The position numbers were made by a program, and so were the translations under genes. A stretch of 64,000 nt of DNA. Source: an uncultured Psychrobacter sp. (GTDB lineage Bacteria > Pseudomonadota > Gammaproteobacteria > Pseudomonadales > Moraxellaceae). The stretch lies in the NCBI RefSeq assembly GCF_947495825.1, contig NZ_CANMAH010000002.1, positions 62,001 through 126,000 on the forward strand. The letters run 5' to 3'. Positions 47,102 to 55,356 of this stretch are shown piece after piece (position 1 is the stretch's first letter; each line of letters starts with the position of its first letter). The notes beneath the pieces were generated by a model, which worked only from the letters and a program-made list of their open reading frames with translations, did no database searches and was not told the origin of the DNA.

Positions 47102-49933
47102 CTATTTTCTAACCTCTAAATTATTTTCTTTTCTAATTTTTATTTCTTTTTCTCTTAACTTATGATGAATGGTTCCAAAAACAGATAAATCTTTTACTTT
47201 ATATAATTCATTCAGACGTTTTAGCAATTCCTGTGTACCACCACAATTTATAAAATTACCATCTGAAATCACATCCAAACTATAATGATTGTCTACCCAA
47301 TTATTCAAAAAATTTACAAAATCTATATTTATTTCACAATCAAAGATATTGAACAATAATTCAAGAAATATTTCTTGATATTGATTGTTATTCCAATCAT
47401 TATTTCTTATTGTATTTAGAAATAATTTTATTTTAGTAACGATTTTATCATTTGAAACAAATATATACTTTAAAATCATATCATTGCAAACAATCCTTTT
47501 TTGTCTATTGTCTTTGATTAAGTTAATGTGGAATAAAACTTTGTCCACTAATATTTCATTTGAGTACTGAATATTATTGTCTTTCATATAATAAATAATA
47601 CTATTAAATTCACTTTTGAAAGCTAGTGATTCATAAAAACCAGAACCCTCCCTAGATATTATCTTATACAAAGGTACATCTAACAAACTAGAAACGCTAT
47701 CATACTTATTATGATATAAATTATTATTTAATAAAATATGGTAGTCGATAGATTTATATAAATCATACGGTACTTTGTTGTTTAATAAATATTTAGTTAG
47801 GTTGTCTACTATTATCGTATACTCATCTTCTGACCAATCGACTAAAGACAATACCATTATTAAATTTGACAAAGACTTTGATATAGTCGTTTGGTTAAAT
47901 ACGTCGTCTATTTCTTCATTGAGTTTTAGTAAATTATTAAGAACTTCATTTAAATATTCTTTTTCACTACTATTAAAAACCAACTTTAAGGATTCTTTTA
48001 TACTTTCTTTTTTTAGAAAGCTCTGTGTTAACAGATATCTTAAATCTTTTCCATCAAAATATTTTATAAGTATAAATAGGTCATGCTCTTCAACTTCAAT
48101 TCTACCTTTTATAATTTGAATCTCAAATTTACTTTTTACATATGACTGCATAAGAAATCTAAATTCAGAATAATTATCAATCATAATTTCATTATTCACA
48201 CAGAAGTTTAAAATCTGTATGCACATATCGTTTGATTTATAATAACTACTTGTAAAACCAAAGCCTCCATTAAGAATAATATTTTCTAGCTTGATTATTT
48301 TATCTGAATCAACTATAGACTCAGAGTGAAACTTATAAATAGTTTTGAAGTTTAAGAAGTCCTGTAATGGTTGGACATACTTTTTTATTTCAGTAGGATA
48401 ATAAGGTATCTTACTCTCCCACTCAGTTTTTTCCAACAATAAGATAGCATCTTTATTATTTTTGCCAGTAATAGACGACTGCATTCTATAAAGATACGTA
48501 TTCACTAAATCTATATTTAACATATTAATAACTGCTTTGTAATACTCTTTATTTTCCAAGCTACTATTAAGTTTATTATTGAAATTATTTACTATTTCTT
48601 CATATTTGTTGGTACTTATATTAATATTATCTAATAGTGAAATATCTAACAAGTATGTATCTATATGCTTATATGAGAATCTAATGAAGCTATTAAATCT
48701 ATCTTCGCAGGTAACTTCTTCTTTATTATTACAGTCTATATCTGATAGGTAAGAAGTAATATCTATCCAATCATCACTATCTCCTTTCTGTATATAATTG
48801 CAGTTAGCCATTAAGAATATTCTAAGTACGAAAACCACTTTATCCTTTATTTCACTATACTCTAAAATTTCAAATTTTATTTTCAACTGTTCTATTATCA
48901 TAAACATGAAGTTATAAATATTACTTGAATTTCTATTATGACTGTAAAACCTTAATCCAAAACAATTTATATGATATTCTAGCCTAGAGTCGGTTAATAC
49001 ACTTGTAATTTGTTCTGGAAGTAAGGCTTTAAACTCTGATAAATGAATTAATTTCATATAAATATAGTTCATTATGTATAGATACTCTTCCTTTTTTAAA
49101 GTATCAAAGTCTTTTCCTAGTATCGAACCAAGTTTATTAGATATATTTTCTTCGCTAATTATAGTATCTAGAAACTTACTATAAACTTCTTTATAGTCGT
49201 ATTTTTCATCTTCTAAAGGATTTATCACTTTAATTCCATGGTTACTGAGATAAAGCTCTTCTATACTATTCTTTCTTATACTAAGCAAAAATCGAGGTGG
49301 TGATATTTTAGACTGCCTTTCAATCCATTTAGAAATTATTTTTAAATTGTAATCATTATAAGAATAACCTAAAAATATAACAGTTTTGGTAGATAAAATA
49401 TTTCTCAGAAAATTTTCAATTAATGGACTACTAAGGCTAAAGTTTAAATAATCATCTTCTTTAAAAACTATATTATGAGTGTCTAAATCTCCGTGAATCT
49501 TTATAACTTTTCTAGGTAGAGTAGACTTTACCAAATCAGAATCACTTTTGATGCAATCATATATCATACCTTTACTTCTATAAGTACTCTCTAATAGGTT
49601 ATCCCAATTAGTTGTTATGACTAAACTTGGATTTAATGCAAATATTTTTTCATGTATCTCTGATGGCTTAGCATGTAATGGTATTAATTTCTTTAGCTTT
49701 TCATAAAGTCTATATTCACCGAATTGCAAGTAATACAACTGAGCTACTTTTGGATAATCATTTTCGTTAGTTTGTAATTCTTCTTGTAGATTATTTATCA
49801 GTTGTTCCCAATTTGGAAACTTTATTGTTCCTATCTCAGAAAACTTTGAAACTCCTGCTCCAACAAATACTACTAAGTTATCATTTTTACTAGCTTCTAT
49901 TATTGAGTTAATGTCTGCTTGATTAAATTTCAC
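47102..49933 (-). CDS. Large SIR2-domain protein, probable NAD+-depleting antiphage defence (DSR-like)
   Basis: A 943-residue protein with an N-terminal SIR2-like domain (about 1-260) and a long helical region of no recognised family (260-943). The SIR2 domain has VVFVGAGVSKF (Gly25-Ser29), LVITTNWDNLLE with Asn109, KVIKIHGDLDTHNIVF with His147 and FLGYSYNDYN (187-196). The Asn-to-His spacing of 38 residues is the same as between the catalytic Asn133 and His171 reported for Bacillus DSR2. No zinc cysteines are present, as expected for NADase-type rather than deacetylase SIR2 domains. Defence sirtuins of this size degrade NAD+ when triggered by phage proteins; the C-terminal part is probably the sensor. 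The start is a GTG with GGAG about eight bases before it. The gene is extremely AT-rich compared with metH, stands alone and is bordered by repeats, so transfer is likely. A one-gene defence system is inferred, not proven. Confidence 0.8.
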   Translation of the reverse strand: MKFNQADINSIIEASKNDNLVVFVGAGVSKFSEIGTIKFPNWEQLINNLQEELQTNENDYPKVAQLYYLQFGEYRLYEKLKKLIPLHAKPSEIHEKIFALNPSLVITTNWDNLLESTYRSKGMIYDCIKSDSDLVKSTLPRKVIKIHGDLDTHNIVFKEDDYLNFSLSSPLIENFLRNILSTKTVIFLGYSYNDYNLKIISKWIERQSKISPPRFLLSIRKNSIEELYLSNHGIKVINPLEDEKYDYKEVYSKFLDTIISEENISNKLGSILGKDFDTLKKEEYLYIMNYIYMKLIHLSEFKALLPEQITSVLTDSRLEYHINCFGLRFYSHNRNSSNIYNFMFMIIEQLKIKFEILEYSEIKDKVVFVLRIFLMANCNYIQKGDSDDWIDITSYLSDIDCNNKEEVTCEDRFNSFIRFSYKHIDTYLLDISLLDNINISTNKYEEIVNNFNNKLNSSLENKEYYKAVINMLNIDLVNTYLYRMQSSITGKNNKDAILLLEKTEWESKIPYYPTEIKKYVQPLQDFLNFKTIYKFHSESIVDSDKIIKLENIILNGGFGFTSSYYKSNDMCIQILNFCVNNEIMIDNYSEFRFLMQSYVKSKFEIQIIKGRIEVEEHDLFILIKYFDGKDLRYLLTQSFLKKESIKESLKLVFNSSEKEYLNEVLNNLLKLNEEIDDVFNQTTISKSLSNLIMVLSLVDWSEDEYTIIVDNLTKYLLNNKVPYDLYKSIDYHILLNNNLYHNKYDSVSSLLDVPLYKIISREGSGFYESLAFKSEFNSIIYYMKDNNIQYSNEILVDKVLFHINLIKDNRQKRIVCNDMILKYIFVSNDKIVTKIKLFLNTIRNNDWNNNQYQEIFLELLFNIFDCEINIDFVNFLNNWVDNHYSLDVISDGNFINCGGTQELLKRLNELYKVKDLSVFGTIHHKLREKEIKIRKENNLEVRK

Positions 49934-50020
49934 TACACAGTCTCCAATACAAATGCTCTATTAATCACTTCTTTAATAACTATAAAATTTCCACACTAGC
50001 GCCATGCGATATTACACTCT

Positions 50021-50140
50021 TTACCCTTCGCAATACATTACATTGTCCCAATCCTTCTCTCATTTTTTGCGCCATGTAAAGGGGCGCTGGCAGACGGGGC
50101 ATATTTTTTGCGGTAGCTTTTATTCTTGTGTATTATAATT
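50021..50140 (-). pseudogene. Decayed copy of the DUF2256 zinc-ribbon gene
   Basis: The stretch 50053-50116 matches the intact DUF2256 gene at 51505-51648 almost base for base (CTACCGCAAAAAATATGCCCC, then TGCCAGCGCCCCTTTACATGG). Here an upstream in-frame TAA replaces the start region and the conserved Trp codon after CGC AAA AAA has become TGA. Weaker similarity (EKDW-x-x-V-x-YC) continues for about ten codons to a TAA. No functional product can be made. It lies 90 bases upstream of the SIR2 gene, on the same strand. Confidence 0.7.
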
Positions 50141-50320
50141 TCCTTATACCCAATATAGCGCTAGGCTAAAACCACAGCTTACTGTAGATATAAGGTATTA
50201 TAGCCTGCTTCATGGACCTTTAAACAAACGATTTATAAATTGGTGCTTGATTTGGCTTTTTTAAGATGGTATCTACGCTAAATTTTGTAGTGCATGTGCT
50301 ATTTAAAGATTTGGTTTTTT

Positions 50321-50397
50321 GTAGGTTGGTGTCGAGGCACGAGACCCAACAATTAAGAACCAAAAATGTTGGGGGTCGCAAGCTCCGCCCAACCTAC
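50321..50397. repeat. 77-base palindromic repeat
   Basis: GTAGGTTGG at 50321 and CCAACCTAC ending at 50397 are inverted ends; an inner pair CCCAACA and TGTTGGG makes a second arm. Elements with GTAGGTTGG-type ends are a common class of interspersed palindromes in bacterial genomes, usually between genes. It lies in a 660-base stretch without a gene. Confidence 0.6.
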
Positions 50398-50475
50398 CCG
50401 AACCTCTTCTATAGCAAAGCTCATTCATTAATTAATGGTTGCCTTGAGGTGCGGTTTAGCCCTGAGACCCGTTAA

Positions 50476-50641
50476 AAAATTGCACTGCAATTTTAGGGGC
50501 GCAAGAGAAAATCCCTTAAAGGGGATTTTCTAATAGCGGTTATCCTTGTCTACTCACTGGGCTGCGGGGGCTTGGCTAGAGGGGGTCGCTCGAATGTTGG
50601 AACGCCTCTCGCCTTAGCCACCGCCCCAGTGAGTAGGCAAG
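50476..50641. repeat. Composite triple-hairpin element, possibly a MITE or structured RNA
   Basis: Three hairpins follow each other. First, AAAATTGCA-C-TGCAATTTT (50476-50494). Second, AGAAAATCCC (50506-50515) with GGGATTTTCT (50522-50531). Third, a long arm in which 17 bases at 50545-50561 (CTTGTCTACTCACTGGG) pair with 50625-50641 with one mismatch. Its interior (TGGCTA with TAGCCA) continues the pairing, so the last hairpin is about 97 bases long. No reading frame is present. The layout suggests a non-autonomous mobile element or a structured transcript. Confidence 0.5.
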
Positions 50642-50804
50642 ATATGAGCGAAAAGCAGGATTGGCTGCTTATTATTCTTTAGGTTTGAATAAGAAATATG
50701 GCAGTCTTGATTTCAGCTCAAGTTACGTAGAATTATTAACAACGGTTACGCCTTGTCTGCACTCTCTACGAGAATTTGACAAGTCTAACACCACCCTACT
50801 TCAA

Positions 50805-51464
50805 TTATGAACTCAAGTCGCGCGGCATCGCCTCGCCCCAATAGTGATAACCAACGATATTGACGCCCTGAGTGAATCCTTGCTGACCCGATACCTCAAA
50901 CCCCGCCTGCGCGATCAGCTGCTCGATATCTCTATTTAGATGACAGCCGCCCGCTACCGGCTTCCATGCTGGAGTGATGAGCTGTTGGATTTTGCCCACC
51001 CATTTGGGCTGCGGCGCTAAACCGTGCTCGGCATAATAGAGGGTGCCAGTCGGTTTTAGCACGCGTCTCATTTCAGTTAGCGCTTGGATAGGATTAGAGA
51101 TAGAGCATAGAGTAAACGTCATGACGACACTGTCCACGCTGTTGTCCTCAAGAGGTAGCGTCTCAGCGGACAGCGGCTCTGAGATAAAGTCGATACCTGC
51201 ACTAGCAAAGCGCTCCCCTGCCAATGGATGCAGGTGCGGATCGACGCCTATCACTTGTTTGACAGTTTGTGAGTTATAAAACTCAGCATTGAGCCCACTG
51301 CCAACACCAACTTCTAGTACGATGCCATGCGCTTTTGGGACGACCAGTGCTCTTTGCTCACTTACAATCTCTAACGCACAGACTTTGTCGATTAGTACTG
51401 GTAAGACTTTATTATCATAGATGCTTTTGAGATTGCTGATTTTGGAGGTCGGCTTTGATTTCAT
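50805..51464 (-). CDS. Class I SAM-dependent methyltransferase (UbiE-like)
   Basis: A 219-residue soluble methyltransferase of unknown acceptor. SAM-binding motif I is GIVLEVGVGSGLNAEFY, followed by VIGVDPHLHPLAGER and the post-motif VDSVVMTFTLCSISNPIQALTEMRRVLKPTGTLYYAEHG. This is the Methyltransf_11 layout seen in small-molecule and membrane-lipid methylases. The ATG at 51464 is chosen for its AGGAG five bases upstream; the frame is open 16 codons further but without such a site. It is followed after a long repeat-rich gap by the SIR2 gene. I do not connect the two functionally. Confidence 0.82.
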   Translation of the reverse strand: MKSKPTSKISNLKSIYDNKVLPVLIDKVCALEIVSEQRALVVPKAHGIVLEVGVGSGLNAEFYNSQTVKQVIGVDPHLHPLAGERFASAGIDFISEPLSAETLPLEDNSVDSVVMTFTLCSISNPIQALTEMRRVLKPTGTLYYAEHGLAPQPKWVGKIQQLITPAWKPVAGGCHLNRDIEQLIAQAGFEVSGQQGFTQGVNIVGYHYWGEAMPRDLSS

Positions 51465-51504
51465 GATGACTCCTTTATAATTAAAATATGGACATCTTTG
51501 TATT

Positions 51505-51648
51505 CTACTCACTCTTTTTACTTCGCCGACACCGCTCGGAACAATAAATCACCTGCTCCCAATCCTTCTCCCACTTTTTGCGCCATGTAAAGGGGCGCTG
51601 GCAGACGGGGCATATTTTTTGCGGTAGATTGACCTTTTTGTGTGCCAT
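51505..51648 (-). CDS. DUF2256 zinc-ribbon protein
   Basis: A 47-residue protein read directly from the sequence: ATG at 51648, stop TAG at 51507-51505. It begins [20 protein letters not shown] and has two metal pairs, CPVC and CSERC (Cys-x2-Cys and Cys-x3-Cys), around the conserved [10 protein letters not shown] segment. This is the full DUF2256 pattern, whose role is unknown. AGGAAAAGGA precedes the ATG. It lies between the PD40 and methyltransferase genes on the same strand, 40 bases before the methyltransferase start. A decayed second copy lies at 50021-50140. Confidence 0.85.
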   Translation of the reverse strand: MAHKKVNLPQKICPVCQRPFTWRKKWEKDWEQVIYCSERCRRSKKSE

Positions 51649-51678
51649 AGTCCTTTTCCTAAAGTTAACGATAGATGA

Positions 51679-52698
51679 TTACTGACCCCAGATAGGTGAG
51701 CGTACAACCCCGCCTGTCTTACTGCTAATGGCGTAGCTTGTCCGACCCGCTAGCGAATGTATGACTATGCTGCCGCCGCTTTGTCCACCCACTCGTGAGG
51801 TCCGCGTAGGATAAACAGTATATTGTCCAGAGGGTGAAAAACGTGCTGGCTCGTCTATACCCGTCTCTGCAAGTTTGACAGTCTTTCCTGTTGCTAGCGA
51901 CATAATCGCTGCTTGACGATCGTTTAGGTAGGCTAAGTGTTTGCCATCACGGCTGAGCTGCGGACTGGCAGCATAATCTTTCATCGTTATTTGGGTAGCG
52001 TTACGAGTCGCAAAGTCGTAGCGATATATTCTCGGTCGTCCAGCGTTTTTCTTATCACTGGTGTAAACGAAGCTTTGGCCATCACTAGCATAGCTTGGCT
52101 GCACCTCGGTGCTAGGCAGTGTGGTGAGCTGTTTGGTTTTACCGCTATTTAGATGCATCTCATAGATATCTGCATCACCGCCAACGGTTGAGCTATAGAG
52201 CAGCTTTTGACCATCTGGTGAGAATGACGGTGATAGGTTGCTGCCCTCAGTACCCACCACCAGATTGTGCGTTTGGCGACTCACATCATATATATAGATT
52301 TTCGGGTTTTGTCGCGGAGTTTGCTTACTATAAGCCAATAGCTGCCCATCAGCTGACCATGCTGGCGCATATATATAGCCGCTTAGCTCATCGATGAGCT
52401 GTCTATCGCTACCATCAGGACGAATGCTATACAAACTAGAGACTTTTGTAGACCCTGCGCCTTGCTCTTCCACGTAGGCAATGCGACCCGTACGATCTAC
52501 CGCTGGCATGGTAGCTGTCAGTGGACTTGTCATCGTACTGCTAATAGGCGTGTGAGTGCCTTTGTCTATCGGCAACGTGCTACAAGCCGTTAAAAAAACA
52601 CTGAGTGCAATACCCGCCATAATATTGCAAATGATATTCGTCTGAGTTATAGAAAGGTATTTTGTGTGTAGAAGTTGAGAGATACTAGAGGTAGGCAT
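51679..52698 (-). CDS. TolB-like beta-propeller (PD40) lipoprotein
   Basis: A 339-residue lipoprotein with a long leader and lipobox FLTAC (Cys39). The body is a PD40/WD40-like propeller of about six blades: GRIAYVEEQGAGSTKVSSLYSIRPDGSD, YIYAPAWSADGQLLAYSKQ, NLSPSFSPDGQKLLYSST, VQPSYASDGQSFVYTSDK and others, each with the x-PD/SDG-x-x-L-x-Y pattern of TolB. It is not TolB itself (no tol-pal neighbours and a lipid anchor). A start at residue 27 is possible, but that leader would lack a basic residue, so the first ATG is kept. Neither start has a strong ribosome binding site. Confidence 0.78.
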   Translation of the reverse strand: MPTSSISQLLHTKYLSITQTNIICNIMAGIALSVFLTACSTLPIDKGTHTPISSTMTSPLTATMPAVDRTGRIAYVEEQGAGSTKVSSLYSIRPDGSDRQLIDELSGYIYAPAWSADGQLLAYSKQTPRQNPKIYIYDVSRQTHNLVVGTEGSNLSPSFSPDGQKLLYSSTVGGDADIYEMHLNSGKTKQLTTLPSTEVQPSYASDGQSFVYTSDKKNAGRPRIYRYDFATRNATQITMKDYAASPQLSRDGKHLAYLNDRQAAIMSLATGKTVKLAETGIDEPARFSPSGQYTVYPTRTSRVGGQSGGSIVIHSLAGRTSYAISSKTGGVVRSPIWGQ

Positions 52699-52854
52699 AA
52701 AGAGGTACTCAGTTAGGTTCTGGCTAGAAGCAATAAATTAGAAGACGAAAAGCGCGTTTGAGTAGCTAAGCATGTCATTTATCTTTTATTAAAAATACCC
52801 ATTGATGAGATAATAAGACAATAGGTAAAATAATTAGGACATATAATCAAGTCA

Positions 52855-52890
52855 TAAAAAAACGCCTCACTACATTACATAGTGAGGCGC
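52855..52890 (-). terminator. Terminator after the META lipoprotein gene
   Basis: On the minus strand GCGCCTCACTA pairs with TAGTGAGGCG around TGTAATG and is followed by seven T, about 90 bases after the META gene stop codon. Confidence 0.85.
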
Positions 52891-52980
52891 TCTATAGTTA
52901 GCAACTATCTGTCTTTTTTTATAGTAATAACAATAATTTATAAAAATCATTCCAAACCACTTTAACTACATAATCTTTGA

Positions 52981-53469
52981 TTATTTGGCAATTGCTTTAA
53001 AATGAGCAACTTGGTTTGCATTGCGAATAGTCAAGATAGGTACATTGTTTACGTTATTATTGATGCTATATTTGCCTTGTACCGTCGCCATCGTTGCCGT
53101 ATCAAAGCTCGCTTGTGGCTCAGGACATGCCATCATAGTGGCTAGGACATTGTTTAGTACCACATTACCATTTACGACACTATATTCAGCGCCCATGTTA
53201 TTACAGGTATTCATAAAAGTAACGCGATCGCTACCATTGGATTCAGAGAAGCTAAGTGTTAACGGTTTAGATGGGTTATAAAATAGCTGAGAGACCTGCT
53301 CACCATTGCTACGTTTGGCCTCAACGAGCTGCCAGTCATGAGCCTGTAAGGCATCTGAAGTAATAGGCTGCGTAACTGGGGCGGTGACATTTGAAGTGGT
53401 TTGACAACCAGCAGCAAGTGTACCTACTGTAAGGGTTGCAGCCAGCATTACTTTGGTCATATTTTTCAT
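52981..53469 (-). CDS. META domain lipoprotein (HslJ-like)
   Basis: A 162-residue lipoprotein. The start at 53469 has AGGAG five bases upstream and gives a clean leader MKNMTKVMLAATLTVGTLAAGC (Cys22). The frame is open 24 codons further without support. The body is a META domain: HDWQLVEAKRSNGE, LTLSFSE, VTFMNTCNNMGAEYSV, then ATMMACPEPQ, with the paired cysteines (NTCNN and MACPE) characteristic of HslJ-type proteins. Such proteins are linked to heat-shock and envelope stress or antibiotic tolerance in E. coli; the exact role is unknown. The next gene to the right shares the first six residues and leader layout. Confidence 0.85.
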   Translation of the reverse strand: MKNMTKVMLAATLTVGTLAAGCQTTSNVTAPVTQPITSDALQAHDWQLVEAKRSNGEQVSQLFYNPSKPLTLSFSESNGSDRVTFMNTCNNMGAEYSVVNGNVVLNNVLATMMACPEPQASFDTATMATVQGKYSINNNVNNVPILTIRNANQVAHFKAIAK

Positions 53470-53772
53470 AAAAACTCCTATAATAGATAAATTTAAATCT
53501 TTAAATAATAGACATGTTTTTCGCTTATTATTTAGCATCATAACTTTTATAATGATTGTTTATTTTTATTTAATTTTTTGAAAAACTATTCTAAACAACA
53601 GTGCTATTATGCCTGACTAGCAGATTATTGTCATGAAAGTTTACGTACACCCTTACCGCTAGATTTGTTCAACTATATAGGTGTTTTGCTAATCCTTCTT
53701 GTCAAAGTGTAGGTTACCTGCTAACTGTTAATCTAAATCCAATCGCTCTGATCTATCCAGCGCTCGCTACCT

Positions 53773-53823
53773 TTAATCACTCAACACTCTTAATCACTCG
53801 CTATTTTTAATCACTCATTGCTT
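53773..53823. repeat. Three 17-base tandem units with a shared 10-mer
   Basis: TTAATCACTC starts at 53773, 53790 and 53807, exactly 17 bases apart; the seven bases after each copy differ. It lies in a 370-base gap without a gene between the META and mini-lipoprotein genes. Iteron-like arrays of this size can bind a regulator, but no function is evident. Confidence 0.5.
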
Positions 53824-53837
53824 ATCTAAAACCAACA

Positions 53838-53865
53838 TAAAAAATACCCCACTTATCAGCGAGGT
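53838..53865 (-). terminator. Terminator after the mini-lipoprotein gene
   Basis: On the minus strand ACCTCGCT and AAGTGGGGT form an eight- to nine-base stem (with two G-U pairs) around GAT and are followed by ATTTTTTATG, about 30 bases after the stop codon. Confidence 0.6.
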
Positions 53866-53897
53866 CTTTTGCAAAGATTATTGTTATATAATTTTGA

Positions 53898-54020
53898 TCA
53901 AATAACATCTGTACCAGTAATATCAGGCTGGCTGGTTGGCTGTGGTTTTAGTGACTGACAGCCTACTAGTACGCTTAACATTACAAGGCTAGTCACTACT
54001 GCTTTGGTCATATTTTTCAT
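53898..54020 (-). CDS. 40-residue lipoprotein, leader-sharing relative of the META gene
   Basis: A tiny lipoprotein beginning MKNMTKAVVTSLVMLSVLVGC (lipidated Cys21), followed by only 19 residues (QSLKPQPTSQPDITGTDVI). The first six residues are the same as in the META lipoprotein to its left. The ATG at 54020 has GAGGAG five bases upstream, and a hairpin terminator follows the stop, so the unit looks intact and expressed. Either it is a small entericidin-like lipoprotein or a truncated duplicate of the META gene whose domain was lost. No META remnant was seen beyond the stop codon. Confidence 0.6.
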   Translation of the reverse strand: MKNMTKAVVTSLVMLSVLVGCQSLKPQPTSQPDITGTDVI

Positions 54021-54334
54021 TGGTACTCCTCGTGTAGATTGATTAAGTATCATCAGTGATAAGTTTTTTATTACGTGAGACTTACGATACCAGCTTGCAT
54101 TCTCACTATTAACATTAGCTTGTTTGAGCTTTAATAACAACTCTCATCTACTTTGCTATCAGTTATTTAATGTTAATCAAAAATATTTATGACTATCCTT
54201 GCTGTTATATAACAGTATAGCCAGCCAAGCATTCATCAAACAACACCATGACTGCTAGCATTTATGGCAGAGCCGTTAACTGTGCATTTATGTTATAATG
54301 TACCTACATTAATTCTATAACTATAAGTACGACA
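54021..54334. other. Divergent gap between the mini-lipoprotein gene and map
   Basis: 314 AT-rich bases carrying the promoters in both directions. Nothing else recognisable was found. The map ATG lacks a strong ribosome binding site. Confidence 0.35.
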
Positions 54335-55129
54335 ATGATGACTAAAAAATCTCTTATCCAATCTCCTGAAGCCATAGAAAAAATGCGTGTTGCTGGTAAG
54401 CTTGCCAGCGATGTACTTGTGATGCTTGATGAGTACGTTAAAGTTGGTGTTAGTACCGAGGCGCTCAATCAGATTGCTCACGATTATATCGTTAATGAGC
54501 AAGGGGCCATTCCAGCACCGCTTAACTATAATGGTTTTCCAAAATCAATCTGCACCTCAGTGAATCATGTGGTGTGCCACGGTATCCCGACCGAAAATAA
54601 ACTGCTCAAGGACGGTGATATTATCAATATCGATGTGACCGTGATTAAAGATGGCTATTATGGCGATACCTCAAAAATGTGGATCGTTGGTAATGGTTCC
54701 ATCATGGCGCAGCGTATCTGTAAAGTTGCGCAAGACGCGCTGTATGCTGGCATGAGTGTCGTCAAAGATGGCGCACGCTTAGGTGATATCGGCGCCGCTA
54801 TCCAAGAAGTAGTCGAGCCTGAACGCTTTAGTATCGTGCGTGAGTTCTGTGGTCACGGTATTAGTAATGAGTTTCACCATGAGCCGCAAGTTATGCATTA
54901 CGGCAAAAAAGGCACAGGGTTCGAGCTTAAGACTGGCATGACCTTTACTATTGAACCAATGATTAACCAAGGCACGTGGCAGACCAAGATTCTACCGGAT
55001 GAATGGACAGCGATTACTAAAGATCGTAAGCTGTCAGCGCAGTGGGAGCACACGATGGTTGTGACTGATAACGGCTGTGAGGTATTTACCACTCGCCCTG
55101 AAGAAGACTTGAGCTTTTTGACCCAATGA
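54335..55129 (+). CDS. map: Methionine aminopeptidase, type I
   Basis: Removes the initiator methionine from nascent proteins. The two-metal pita-bread active site is visible: His82 (VVCHGIPTE), Asp100 (DIINIDVTV), Asp111 (YYGDTSKMW), His in FCGHGISNEFHHEPQV, Glu in FTIEPMINQG and the last Glu in SAQWEHTMVV. The sequence GHGISNEFHHEP differs from the usual GHGIGxxFHxxP in that Ser replaces Gly. At 264 residues it is standard length. It lies upstream of glnD, but a terminator separates the two. Confidence 0.95.
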   Translation: MMTKKSLIQSPEAIEKMRVAGKLASDVLVMLDEYVKVGVSTEALNQIAHDYIVNEQGAIPAPLNYNGFPKSICTSVNHVVCHGIPTENKLLKDGDIINIDVTVIKDGYYGDTSKMWIVGNGSIMAQRICKVAQDALYAGMSVVKDGARLGDIGAAIQEVVEPERFSIVREFCGHGISNEFHHEPQVMHYGKKGTGFELKTGMTFTIEPMINQGTWQTKILPDEWTAITKDRKLSAQWEHTMVVTDNGCEVFTTRPEEDLSFLTQ

Positions 55130-55132
55130 TAT

Positions 55133-55162
55133 AAAAAAGATCGCTTAGGCGGTCTTTTTTTT
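55133..55162 (+). terminator. Rho-independent terminator after map
   Basis: AAAAAAGATCGC and GCGGTCTTTTTT pair around TTAG and are followed by further T. Confidence 0.85.
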
Positions 55163-55356
55163 GGCTATTATTATGATTATTGATTGTTGGTTACAGGTTG
55201 AGCATTATATTTGCTGATTTTTTACCTTTATACTCTTATTTGCTTTTTATTTTTAATAATCTTTTGTTTTAATGGTCTTTTATAATCATGCTTTATTGTT
55301 GATGGCATTTTGCCTTTGGTCATTTCTACTCTGAAATTTTTGCTTGGATAACGCTC

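Noticed and set aside
47102..49933. SIR2 gene as part of a two-gene Thoeris or SIR2-HerA system
   Set aside because: No TIR-domain or HerA-type ATPase gene lies next to it. The neighbours are repeats, a DUF2256 pseudogene and metH, so a one-gene system is the better reading.
50266..50475. 69-codon frame across the 77-base palindrome
   Set aside because: Most of it is the repeat element itself; there is no ribosome binding site or recognised product.
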